Shown piece by piece: positions 1-6,848 of a DNA stretch of 20,139 bases; the first letter of the stretch is position 1, and the number at the start of each line of letters is the position of its first letter. The DNA is from JBHELQ01 sp046262995 (GTDB taxonomy: Bacteria; Actinomycetota; Thermoleophilia; Solirubrobacterales; Thermoleophilaceae), in NCBI GenBank assembly GCA_046262995.1, contig JBHELQ010000144.1:1-20139 (forward strand). Direction: 5' to 3'. The notes under the pieces are model-generated. The model worked only from the letters and a program-made list of their open reading frames with translations. It had not been told where the DNA came from and did no database searches. The position numbers and the translations under genes are program-made.

Positions 1-1154
1 CGGTGGTCCTTCGCGAACGGAGACAGCTCCTTCGGATAGTCGACGACGAAGGTCGGCTGCTCGAGGCCCGGCTCGACGTGCTTCGAGAGCAGCTCGTCGA
101 CCATGCGCGCCCAGGTCTCCGAGGGGTCGAGCTCGATGCCCTCGGCCTTGGCTGCCGTGACCAGCGCGTCACGCTCCCGATGCTCGAGCACGTCCACCTT
201 CGTGCTGGCCAGAACCGCCTGGCGCAGCGTGACGCGCCGCCAGGGCGGTGTGAAGTCGATCGGGCCGTCGTACCCGACCTCGCCCGCCACGTACGAGACG
301 AGCTGCTCGAGCTCGCGCGCGACGTCCTGGTAGTCGGCGTAGGCCTCGTACCACTCGAGCATCGTGAACTCGGGGTTGTGCTTGTTCGAGATCCCCTCGT
401 TGCGGAAGTCCTTGCCGATCTCGTAGACGCGCTCGAGGCCGCCGACGATCAGCCGCTTTAGGTACAGCTCGTCCGCGATCCGCAGGTAGAGATCGCGGTC
501 GAGGGCGTTGTGGTGCGTCACGAACGGGCGCGAGAGCGCGCCGCCGTAGAGCGGCTGGAGGATCGGCGTCTCGACCTCCAGGAAGCCGCGCTCGTCGAGC
601 CAGCGGCGCACGGCCGACACCACCCGCGTGCGCAGCGCGAACAGCTCGCGCACCTCCTCGTTGGCGATCAGGTCGAGCTCGCGGTGGCGGTAGCGGGTCT
701 CCACGTCCTCCAGGCCGTGGTACTTCTCGGGCGGCGCGCGCAGCGACTTCGCGAGCAGCGTCCACTCGCCGCAGCGCAGGCTCAGCTCCCCGCGCTTGGT
801 GACGAACGCGGTGCCGTCGATCCCGACCAGATCCCCCAGGTCGAGCGAGACCAGGCGCTCGAAGGACTCGTCCCCGAGCAGGTCCTGGCGCGCGTGGACC
901 TGGATCCGGCCCGAGCGGTCCACGACGTCGAGGAAGGCCGCGCCGCCGTGCCCCCGCCGGGCCGCGAGCCTGCCCGCCACGCGGTAGGCCGCCTCTGTCT
1001 CCTCGCCCGCCTCCAGGCCACCCTGCTCCTCGCGCACTCGCGCGACCGGGACCACACTCTCGAAGCTGTGCGGATAGGGCTCGATCCCGTCCGCGCGCAG
1101 GCGCTCGAGCTTGGCACGGCGATCCTCATCGGGCGCGGACGGCCGCTCGCTCAC
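1..1154 (-). CDS. lysS: Lysyl-tRNA synthetase, class II (3' end outside window)
   Basis: Charges tRNA-Lys with lysine using ATP in the cytoplasm. About 384 residues are visible from a GTG start; class II LysRS is usually near 500 residues, so roughly the last quarter lies beyond the left edge. An N-terminal anticodon-binding OB-fold region (about residues 55-150) precedes the catalytic core. The core shows the family segment RPFVTHHNALDRDLYLRIA, class II motif 2 (FRNEGIS, residues 250-256, followed by KHNPEFTMLEWYEAY), and VVDYPKELSPFAK near residue 372. The start was chosen because the reading begins VSERPSAPDEDRRAKLERLRADG, a normal LysRS N-terminus, and no upstream in-frame start is better. 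It lies 34 bases after greA and is probably cotranscribed with it. Identification is from motifs and is very secure; the exact start is less so. Confidence 0.96.
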   Translation of the reverse strand, partial: MSERPSAPDEDRRAKLERLRADGIEPYPHSFESVVPVARVREEQGGLEAGEETEAAYRVAGRLAARRGHGGAAFLDVVDRSGRIQVHARQDLLGDESFERLVSLDLGDLVGIDGTAFVTKRGELSLRCGEWTLLAKSLRAPPEKYHGLEDVETRYRHRELDLIANEEVRELFALRTRVVSAVRRWLDERGFLEVETPILQPLYGGALSRPFVTHHNALDRDLYLRIADELYLKRLIVGGLERVYEIGKDFRNEGISNKHNPEFTMLEWYEAYADYQDVARELEQLVSYVAGEVGYDGPIDFTPPWRRVTLRQAVLASTKVDVLEHRERDALVTAAKAEGIELDPSETWARMVDELLSKHVEPGLEQPTFVVDYPKELSPFAKDH

Positions 1155-1188
1155 GCGCGGAAGACTAGGCGCCCCCTCGGAGCGTCCG

Positions 1189-1668
1189 TCAGGAGAGATC
1201 TATCTTTGTGATCTTCAGCTTGCGGGCCGGCCCGCGGGGCACCGGCACGGAGACGATCTCGCCACGCTTGTGGCCGAGGAGCGCCTTTCCGACGGGCGAC
1301 TCGTTGGAGAGCTTGTTCTCCCCCGGGTTGGCCTCGGCCGAGCCGACGATCTTGTACTTCGTCGACTTGTCGGTCTTCTGGTCCTTGACGTGCACGGTCA
1401 CGCCGACGTTGACGGCGTCCGTATCCACCTTCTTCTCGTCGACCACGACGGCGTGGCGCAGCTTGTCCTCGAGGTCGGCGATCTGCTTCTCGAGCATCGC
1501 CTGCTCGTTCTTGGCGTCGTCGTACTCGGAGTTCTCGGAGATGTCGCCGAACTCGCGCGCCTCCTTGATGCGCTCGGCGACCTCGCGCCGGCGGCGCCCC
1601 TGGAGATCGCTGATCTTGACCTTGAGCTCCTCGAGGCCCTCGGGTGTGAGTACGGTCTCTCTCGCCAT
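1189..1668 (-). CDS. greA: Transcription elongation factor GreA
   Basis: Rescues backtracked RNA polymerase by stimulating its intrinsic transcript cleavage through the secondary channel. The 159-residue product has the normal GreA length. The N-terminal coiled coil carries the acidic tip GDISENSEYDDAKNEQ, with Asp42 and Glu45 at the catalytic positions. The C-terminal FKBP-like domain shows SNESPVGKALLGHKRGE near the end. The reading frame stays open upstream to 1716, but the ATG at 1668 is preferred: translation from it begins MARETVLTPEGLEELK, and a GGAGGG ribosome-binding site lies 7 bases before it. That site is inside the hairpin annotated separately, so expression may be controlled in the leader. 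Upstream is dus, downstream lysS, all on the same strand. Confidence 0.97.
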   Translation of the reverse strand: MARETVLTPEGLEELKVKISDLQGRRRREVAERIKEAREFGDISENSEYDDAKNEQAMLEKQIADLEDKLRHAVVVDEKKVDTDAVNVGVTVHVKDQKTDKSTKYKIVGSAEANPGENKLSNESPVGKALLGHKRGEIVSVPVPRGPARKLKITKIDLS

Positions 1669-1670
1669 AG

Positions 1671-1699
1671 AAAAACCCTCCGCTGGACCGCCCGGAGGG
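1671..1699 (-). terminator. Terminator-like hairpin overlapping the greA ribosome-binding site
   Basis: Read on the minus strand, CCCTCCG (1699-1693), a 10-base loop and the exact complement CGGAGGG (1682-1676) are followed by TTTTT (1675-1671) and then CT before the greA ATG at 1668. A 7-bp GC-rich stem plus a U5 tract is the classic form of an intrinsic terminator. The 3' arm contains GGAGGG, the greA ribosome-binding site, at ideal 7-base spacing. The element could end transcripts from dus, attenuate greA, or hide the ribosome-binding site when folded. Structure is seen in sequence; function is inferred. Confidence 0.7.
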
Positions 1700-1706
1700 A
1701 CGGCTG

Positions 1707-1735
1707 AGTCTAGCAATGAGGTTTCGCGTGAAAGA
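1707..1735 (-). promoter_or_regulatory. Candidate greA promoter
   Basis: The minus strand carries TGCTAGACT, which reads as an extended -10 (TGn then TAGACT at 1712-1707, fitting the actinobacterial TANNNT form). It lies between the dus stop and greA. The region 15-17 bases upstream holds TCTTTCAC, a weak -35 match. A start about 7 bases after the -10 would fall near 1700, right at the foot of the greA leader hairpin, so the whole 5' leader would be that hairpin. This is a pattern match only. Confidence 0.35.
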
Positions 1736-1741
1736 GACGCT

Positions 1742-2725
1742 TCAGGCGGCCAGCGGGAAGGCCGCCCGCTCCCGAAGCAGGCCCAGGACCTGCTCCGGGC
1801 TCCGCCCCTCTACCAGGGCCTGCTGCTCCCGCCGCGAGAGGCCGAGGCGCTCGGCGTACCACGGATAGAACTTGCGCAGGTAGCGGCCGGCGCGCTCGTC
1901 CCCCAGGTGCTCGCGCGCCCGGTCGACGACCCACTCGAGCTCGGCGACGACCTCCTCGGGCGACGGCTCGCCCTCGCGCAGGCCGAGCAGGCGGGCGAAG
2001 CGCCAGGGGTTGCCGAGCGAGCCGCGGGCCAGCATCAGAGCCTCGGCGCCGCTCCGCTCGAACGCCTCGAGCGCGCGCTCGTCGGAGGACAGCCCGCCCG
2101 AGAGCATCACGGGGACGTCCAGCGCATCCACCAGCTCCGCGGCGAGCTCGTAGTCGGGGCGGCCCCTGTGCTGCTGCGAGGCGTGACGGGGATGGAACGC
2201 GATCCCTGCGACGCCCGCCTCTTCGGCCAACCGGCGCGCCAGCTCGACGCCGCCGCGTTCGCCGGGACGCTGCCCCGGACGCAGCTTGACTGTCACCGGC
2301 AGCCCGCTGCCCACGCCCGCCGCCCTGGCCAATGCGATCGCCCTGGCGTGGTCCTCGAGCAGGGCGGCGCCCGCGCCGGTCTTGCAGACCTTGCGCACCG
2401 GACAGCCCATGTTCAGGTCGATCATGTCCGCACCCGCGTCGGCGACCATGGCGCCCGCGCGCCGCATGACCTCCGGGTCGTGCCCGAAGAGCTGGATCGA
2501 GACGGGATGCTCCTCGGGATGGATGCGCAGGAACTCGCGCACCGTGCGCTCGTTGCCGTAGGCAAGGCCGAAGCTCGAGACCATCTCGGACACGACGAGC
2601 CCGGCGCCGTAGCGCCTGGCCTGCAGCCGCACGAACCAGTTGCCGATCCCCGCGAGCGGGGCCAGCATCAGGCGGTTGGCCGGCCGCAGGCCGCCGATCG
2701 TCCAGCTGTCGGCGAGCGATCGCAC
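1742..2725 (-). CDS. dus: tRNA-dihydrouridine synthase (DusB-like)
   Basis: FMN enzyme that reduces specific uridines in tRNA to dihydrouridine with NADPH. The 327-residue product has the normal Dus length. Features in order: LAPLAGIGNWFVR (residues 21-33, FMN-binding barrel start), DLNMGCPVRKVCKTGAGAAL with catalytic Cys108, VKLRPGQRPGE (Lys147), the AFHPRHASQQHRGRPDY segment (His178 region), SGGLSS and ARGSLGNPW (phosphate-binding loop), then the C-terminal helical tRNA-binding domain. The start is GTG at 2725. It sits 32 bases after coaX and before greA, so it is likely part of the same transcription unit, with a possible partial terminator just downstream. Dus-family identity is secure; the DusB-type subclass is not proven. 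Confidence 0.95.
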   Translation of the reverse strand: MRSLADSWTIGGLRPANRLMLAPLAGIGNWFVRLQARRYGAGLVVSEMVSSFGLAYGNERTVREFLRIHPEEHPVSIQLFGHDPEVMRRAGAMVADAGADMIDLNMGCPVRKVCKTGAGAALLEDHARAIALARAAGVGSGLPVTVKLRPGQRPGERGGVELARRLAEEAGVAGIAFHPRHASQQHRGRPDYELAAELVDALDVPVMLSGGLSSDERALEAFERSGAEALMLARGSLGNPWRFARLLGLREGEPSPEEVVAELEWVVDRAREHLGDERAGRYLRKFYPWYAERLGLSRREQQALVEGRSPEQVLGLLRERAAFPLAA

Positions 2726-2757
2726 GGGAAAGACCGTAGCGCCGCGCCCGGTTTACG

Positions 2758-3525
2758 TCAGTCCCGGTTGCGCTCCCAGATGATGCGCAGCCCCTCGAGC
2801 GTCAGGCGGTCGTCGACCTCGTCGATCTGGTCGCAGTGCGGCACGATCGCGGCCGCGAAGCCCCCCGTCGCGATCGCCGAGGCCTCCTCCCCCAGCTCCT
2901 CGCGCAGCCGCGCCACGATGCCGTCGACCTGTCCGGCGTAGCCGTAGACGACGCCGGACTGGATCGCCTCCTGGGTGCCGCGCCCGATCGCGTGCCGCGG
3001 CGGCTCCAGGTCCACCCTCGGCAGCCTGGCGGCCCGGGCGGCGAGCGCCTCGAGCGAGATCTCGATCCCGGGGGAGATGACCCCGCCCAGGTACTCCCCG
3101 GACGACGACACGACGTCGTAGTTGATCGCGGTGCCGAAGTCCACGGCGATGCAGGCGCCGGCGCAGCGCTCGTATGCAGCAACGGCGTTCGCCAGCCGGT
3201 CGGCGCCGAGCTCGTGCGGGTTGTCGATCCGGATCGGCATGCCGGTCTTGAGCCACGGGCCCACGAGCGCGCCCTTGCCGTCCAGGTAGCGCTGCGAGAG
3301 CTGCTCGTACTCCACGGCGAGCGCCGGAACGACCGACGACACGATCGCCGCGTCGATGTCCTCGAGCCCGAGCTCCCGCAGCCCGATCAGGCCGGAGACC
3401 GCGGCTGCCAGCTCGTCGGCCGTGGCGCTGCGCGACGTGGCGAAGCGCCAGTGCTCCACGAGCTCCGCGTCGCGGAAGATGCCCACGTGGGTCTGGGTGT
3501 TGCCGACGTCGATGGCGAGCAGCAT
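2758..3525 (-). CDS. coaX: Type III pantothenate kinase
   Basis: Phosphorylates pantothenate, the first step of CoA synthesis, in the cytoplasm; type III enzymes are typically not feedback-inhibited by CoA. The 255-residue product matches the family length. It starts MLLAIDVGNTQTHVG with the DVGNT phosphate loop at residues 6-10, then GADR (107-110), DFGTAINYD (129-137), GGVISPGI (148-155), and ATGGFA near 219, all ASKHA-fold CoaX hallmarks. The frame stays open upstream to 3900, but only the ATG at 3525 gives the proper N-terminus. It follows fabI by 17 bases; CoA made by this pathway supplies the phosphopantetheine arm of ACP and the acyl-CoA substrates of the upstream fab genes. Confidence 0.97.
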   Translation of the reverse strand: MLLAIDVGNTQTHVGIFRDAELVEHWRFATSRSATADELAAAVSGLIGLRELGLEDIDAAIVSSVVPALAVEYEQLSQRYLDGKGALVGPWLKTGMPIRIDNPHELGADRLANAVAAYERCAGACIAVDFGTAINYDVVSSSGEYLGGVISPGIEISLEALAARAARLPRVDLEPPRHAIGRGTQEAIQSGVVYGYAGQVDGIVARLREELGEEASAIATGGFAAAIVPHCDQIDEVDDRLTLEGLRIIWERNRD

Positions 3526-3542
3526 CGCGCCCGCGATTATCG

Positions 3543-4346
3543 CTACGCGGGGGCGGGCTCGCGCACCGGCAGGCCGTCGAGCGGGGCGCCCATGGCGTGG
3601 AAGCCGCCGTCCACGTGCAGGATCTCGCCGCTGACCGCCCGGGCCCAGTCGGACAGCAGGAAGCAGGCTGCGTCGGCCACCGCGGACGCGTCCTGCGGGT
3701 CCCAGCCGAGCGGCGCCTGTGCCGCCCACAGCTCGGCCAGCCGCTCGAATCCCGGGATCCCTCCGGCGGCCACCGTCTCCACTGGGCCGGCCGAGACCAG
3801 GTTGACGCGGATGCCGGCCGGTCCCAGATCGCGGGCCAGGTAGCGCGCCACGGCCTCGAGCGCCGCCTTGGACACTCCCATCCAGTCGTAGGCCGGCCAC
3901 GCCACCGAGGCGTCGAAGTCGAGCCCGACCAGGCTGCCGCCGCCGTCCATCAACGGCCGGAGGGCCTCGCCGAGCGCCTTGAACGAGTAGGCGCTCGTGC
4001 GGAAGGCCGCCTCCGCCGAGGCGGGCGGCGTCTCCAGGAAGCGCCCCCCGAGTGCGTCCTCGGGCGCGAAGGCCACCGCGTGCAGCGCGCCGTCCAGGCC
4101 GCCCCAGCGCGCCTCGAGCTCGTCGGCGAGCGCCTGGAAGTGGGCCGGCTCATTCACGTCCAGCTCGAGCACGTCCGGCGGCTCCGGGAGCCGCCTGGCG
4201 GCCCGCTCGGTCAGACGCCGGGCCCGCCCGAAGCTCGTCAGGACGATCTCCGCGCCCGCACGCTGGGCCCGCTCCGCCACGGCGAAGGCGATGCTCTGGC
4301 GCGTCACGACGCCCGTGACGAGCAGCCGCTTGCCCTCGAGGATCAC
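3543..4346 (-). CDS. fabI: Enoyl-[ACP] reductase, InhA/FabI-type SDR
   Basis: Performs the last reduction of each fatty-acid elongation cycle, trans-2-enoyl-ACP to acyl-ACP with NAD(P)H. The 267-residue product starts with GTG. Visible features: LEGKRLLVTGVVTRQSIAFA (cofactor site with the FabI-type wide glycine spacing), SAYSFKALGEAL, GLDFDASVAWPAYDWMGVSK with Tyr153 and Lys160 as the Y-x6-K pair, VNLVSAGPVET, APLGWDP and VDGG. It resembles InhA closely: Phe144 stands where InhA has Phe149 and E. coli FabI has Tyr146. The segment normally reading H-S-I-G-F reads H-A-V-A-F (residues 89-93), which is unusual. The GTG overlaps the stop of the MaoC-like gene (GTGA), indicating translational coupling. 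Reductase identity is secure. Confidence 0.95.
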   Translation of the reverse strand: MILEGKRLLVTGVVTRQSIAFAVAERAQRAGAEIVLTSFGRARRLTERAARRLPEPPDVLELDVNEPAHFQALADELEARWGGLDGALHAVAFAPEDALGGRFLETPPASAEAAFRTSAYSFKALGEALRPLMDGGGSLVGLDFDASVAWPAYDWMGVSKAALEAVARYLARDLGPAGIRVNLVSAGPVETVAAGGIPGFERLAELWAAQAPLGWDPQDASAVADAACFLLSDWARAVSGEILHVDGGFHAMGAPLDGLPVREPAPA

Positions 4347-4840
4347 AGCAGCACCGGCTCCGGGGGCGCCTCGGCGGCGGGTGCGGGGGCAGCCGAAGCG
4401 CCGTCGCGGCGCCAGACGATCTCCACCGCGGCGCGCGCCACGAGCGTCCCCGAGCCGGAGAGGATCCGCCAGCGACAGCCCACGAGGCCGTGCTCGGGGT
4501 CGAGCTCGCGCTTGTCCGTCAGCTCGCTCTCGACGCGGATCGTCTCGCCGATGCGGACCGGCCGCTTGAAAGTCGCGTCGGCGACCCTGCGCAGCGCCAC
4601 GACCCGCTCGGGGTCGAAGTCCATCAGCCCGACGGCGTAGGAAAGCAGCAACATGCCGTGGGCGATCCGCTCGCCGAAGCGGCTTCCGGCGGCCCACTCG
4701 GCATCGGTGTGCTGCGGGTGGCTGTCGCCGCTCAGGGCGGCGAACATCACGACGTCCGACTCCGTGACGGTGCGCCCCTTCGTGACGAAGCGCTCCCCCA
4801 ACTCCAAGTCGTCGTACGCCTTCCCGAGCGGGGCGCTCAT
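4343..4840 (-). CDS. MaoC-like hot-dog dehydratase/hydratase, possible FAS-II 3-hydroxyacyl dehydratase
   Basis: Predicted hot-dog-fold hydratase/dehydratase of the MaoC/(R)-enoyl hydratase family, 165 residues. The catalytic signature is FAALSGDSHPQHTDAEWA (residues 33-50): Asp39 and His44 have the Asp-x4-His spacing of PhaJ and of mycobacterial HadB, and the family IAHGML motif follows at 59-64. The usual Asn after the Asp dyad position is His41. The last 20 or so residues are an Ala/Pro-rich tail. No fabZ or fabA is in this operon, and this gene sits directly before fabI with a GTGA overlap, so I infer it dehydrates 3-hydroxyacyl-ACP in fatty-acid synthesis. Its ATG overlaps the SGNH stop (ATGA) with AAGGAG 8 bases upstream. 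A stand-alone (R)-hydratase role is the alternative. Confidence 0.88.
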   Translation of the reverse strand: MSAPLGKAYDDLELGERFVTKGRTVTESDVVMFAALSGDSHPQHTDAEWAAGSRFGERIAHGMLLLSYAVGLMDFDPERVVALRRVADATFKRPVRIGETIRVESELTDKRELDPEHGLVGCRWRILSGSGTLVARAAVEIVWRRDGASAAPAPAAEAPPEPVLL

Positions 4841-5427
4841 GCGAACTGCTCCTTCCTCGCGGAGCTCAGGCCCGCCAGCACCTCGGCGGCGGCCCGGCGG
4901 TGGCCGTCCTCCGAGGGGTGAAAGCCGTCCTCTCCGCGGTAGTCGGGGCGGGTGGTGTCCGGGTGGTCCGCCCAGTCCAGGCACAGCACGCCGTGCCCGC
5001 CGGCGACCGAGCGGCAGATCTCGTTGAAGTCGGCGATGCCGCGGCGCACGCGCGCGCGGCTGCGTTCCCGCAGCTCCAGGAAGCGACCGATGTCCGGGTA
5101 GGTCGCGGTCACCACGTCGGCATCCGGGACCGCCTCGCGGATGCGGGAGAACATCCGCCCCAGCCGGCTCGCGTAGGCCAGCGGATCGGGCCGAACCGAG
5201 TAGAGCACGTCGTTCGCCCCGCAGACCAGCGAGACCAGGTCGGGCTCGAGCGCGAGCCCGGGCTCGAGCTGCCCCCGCTCCACGTCCTCGCTTGTGGCGC
5301 CGTCCCACGCCAGGTTCTCGTAGCGGCTGGCTCCGAGCGACTCCGCCACGGCGTCCGGCCAGCGGATCCCCGCCTCGGTACCGGCGGTGAAGCTGTCGCC
5401 GAGAGCCAAGTAGCAGCGCACCGTCAT
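4837..5427 (-). CDS. SGNH/GDSL-family hydrolase
   Basis: Predicted serine esterase, thioesterase or lysophospholipase of the SGNH superfamily, 196 residues. The blocks are LALGDSFTAGTEAG with nucleophile Ser12, WDGATSED (block II), CGANDV with Asn72 (block III), and GEDGFHPSEDGH with Asp167 and His170 completing the triad. No signal peptide or membrane segment is visible, so it is probably cytoplasmic. It lies inside the fatty-acid synthesis operon with 4-base overlaps on both sides (ATGA with the carboxylase gene and with the MaoC-like gene). GGAGG lies 6 bases before the ATG. TesA, a known acyl thioesterase, belongs to the same superfamily, so an acyl-thioester or lipid substrate is a reasonable inference; the actual substrate cannot be read from the sequence. 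Confidence 0.92.
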   Translation of the reverse strand: MTVRCYLALGDSFTAGTEAGIRWPDAVAESLGASRYENLAWDGATSEDVERGQLEPGLALEPDLVSLVCGANDVLYSVRPDPLAYASRLGRMFSRIREAVPDADVVTATYPDIGRFLELRERSRARVRRGIADFNEICRSVAGGHGVLCLDWADHPDTTRPDYRGEDGFHPSEDGHRRAAAEVLAGLSSARKEQFA

Positions 5428-6848
5428 CGCCGGCCTCCGAGCGCGGCCAGGGCGCCGCGCAGGCGCTCGCGCGTGTCCGCCGGCTCGACGAGCTCGTCGA
5501 CGAAGCCCTCGCGCGCGGCGACCGCCGCGGAGACGTGCTCGTCCGCGTACGACTCCGCCAGCCGCTCGAGCTCCCGCTGCGGCTCGTCGGCCTCGGCCAG
5601 CGCGCGGCGGTGGAGGATCCCCACCGCCTGCTTCGGGCCCATGATCCCGATCTGCGCGTCCGGCCACGCGAGCGACAGGTCCGCGCCCAGGTCCTTCGAG
5701 TTCATCGTGATGTAGCCGCCGCCGTACGCCTTGCGCAGCACGACGGTGACCTTCGGCACCGCCGCGGCCGCGAATGCGTGCAGGAGGCCCGCCCCGTGGC
5801 GGATCACTCCCGCGCGCTCCTGCGCGGTGCCGGGCAGGAAGCCCGGCGTGTCGACCAGCACCACGAGCGGCACGCCGAACGAGTCGCAGGTGCGCACGAA
5901 GCGCGCCGCCTTCTGGGCGGAGTGGGCGTCGAGCACGCCGCCCAGATAGCGCGGCTGGTTGGCGATCACGCCCACCGGCAGGCCTTCGATCCGCCCCAGG
6001 GCCGTGACGACATTGCGCGCGAAGCGGGGCGAGGGCTCGAGCATCGCGCCGCCGTCGACGAGCGCCCTGATGACCTCGCGCACGTCGTAGACCGCCCGGG
6101 CCTCGCTCGGCACGCGGGCCGAAGGGTCGTCTCCGTCCGGGGGCTCCGGCAGCGCCAGCGGGAGCGGCTCGCCGGCGCGCTGGGGCAAATGGCGCAGGAG
6201 CTCCTGGGCGAGCCGCGCCGCCGCGCGGTCGTCCTCCACGACGAAGTCGCAGACGCCGTTGCGGGAGTGGACGCGCGGTCCGCCGAGCGCCTCCGTGTCC
6301 ACGTCCTCTCCCATCACCTCGCGCACGACGCCGGGGCCCGTCAGGAACATGCTCGCCTGGCGGGTCATGGCCAGGAAGTCGGTCAGGGCCGGGGAGTAGG
6401 CGCCCCCGCCCGCGGACGCCCCCGTGATCAGGGTGATCTGCGGCACCCGGCCGGAGAGCCGGACGTTCTCGCGGAAGATGCGCCCATAGCCGCCGAGCGC
6501 GGCGCTGCCGTCGTCCATGCGGGCGCCGGCCGACTCCACGAAGCCCACCACCGGCGCCCCCGCGCGACCGGCCAGCTGGAGCACGCGCACGATCGTGTCG
6601 GCGTGGGCCTCGCCCAGGGAGCCGCCGGCGAAGCCCTGATCCTGCGCGTAGCAGTACGTCGGTCGCCCGCCCACGGTGCCGAAGCCGCCGACGACGCCGT
6701 CGCCGGGCGTCGAGCGGCCGTTCCGCCGCGAGCTCACCGTGGAGCGGACCACCTGGAGGGAGCCGTCGTCGCACAGCAGCTCCAGGCGCTCCCGCGGGCC
6801 CAGCCGGATCGGCTCGGCGGTTCCCTCGCGTGTGACGGCGATGCTCAC
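5424..6848 (-). CDS. Acyl-CoA (acetyl/propionyl-CoA) carboxylase, carboxyltransferase beta subunit
   Basis: Transfers CO2 from carboxybiotin to an acyl-CoA; with acetyl-CoA this gives the malonyl-CoA that FabD uses. The 474-residue chain contains both crotonase-fold halves of the PccB/AccD5 type, somewhat shorter at the N-terminus than the usual 510-540. N-half motifs: GFVESAGARMDDG (residues 102-114), ITGASAGGGAYSPALTDF (141-158) and FLTGPGVVREVMGED. C-half motifs: GGVLDAHSAQKAARFVRTCD, VDTPGFLPGTAQERAGVIRHGA (332-353) and RKAYGGGYITMNSKDLGAD. Ile380 occupies the residue reported to set acetyl versus propionyl preference. There is no Cys4 zinc ribbon as in E. coli AccD. The GTG start overlaps the fabF stop. 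Biotin carboxylase and carrier genes are not in the window. Acyl-CoA specificity is inferred. Confidence 0.93.
   Translation of the reverse strand: MSIAVTREGTAEPIRLGPRERLELLCDDGSLQVVRSTVSSRRNGRSTPGDGVVGGFGTVGGRPTYCYAQDQGFAGGSLGEAHADTIVRVLQLAGRAGAPVVGFVESAGARMDDGSAALGGYGRIFRENVRLSGRVPQITLITGASAGGGAYSPALTDFLAMTRQASMFLTGPGVVREVMGEDVDTEALGGPRVHSRNGVCDFVVEDDRAAARLAQELLRHLPQRAGEPLPLALPEPPDGDDPSARVPSEARAVYDVREVIRALVDGGAMLEPSPRFARNVVTALGRIEGLPVGVIANQPRYLGGVLDAHSAQKAARFVRTCDSFGVPLVVLVDTPGFLPGTAQERAGVIRHGAGLLHAFAAAAVPKVTVVLRKAYGGGYITMNSKDLGADLSLAWPDAQIGIMGPKQAVGILHRRALAEADEPQRELERLAESYADEHVSAAVAAREGFVDELVEPADTRERLRGALAALGGRR

Noticed and set aside
1208..2941. Long plus-strand open frame of 577 codons opposite greA and dus
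   Set aside because: It is antisense to two secure genes, its translation is low-complexity Arg/Pro/Ser-rich with no motif, and long spurious frames are expected at this GC content.
2758..3900. N-terminally extended pantothenate kinase starting at 3900
   Set aside because: The additional residues are out-of-frame fabI sequence; the family N-terminus MLLAIDVGNT starts at 3525.
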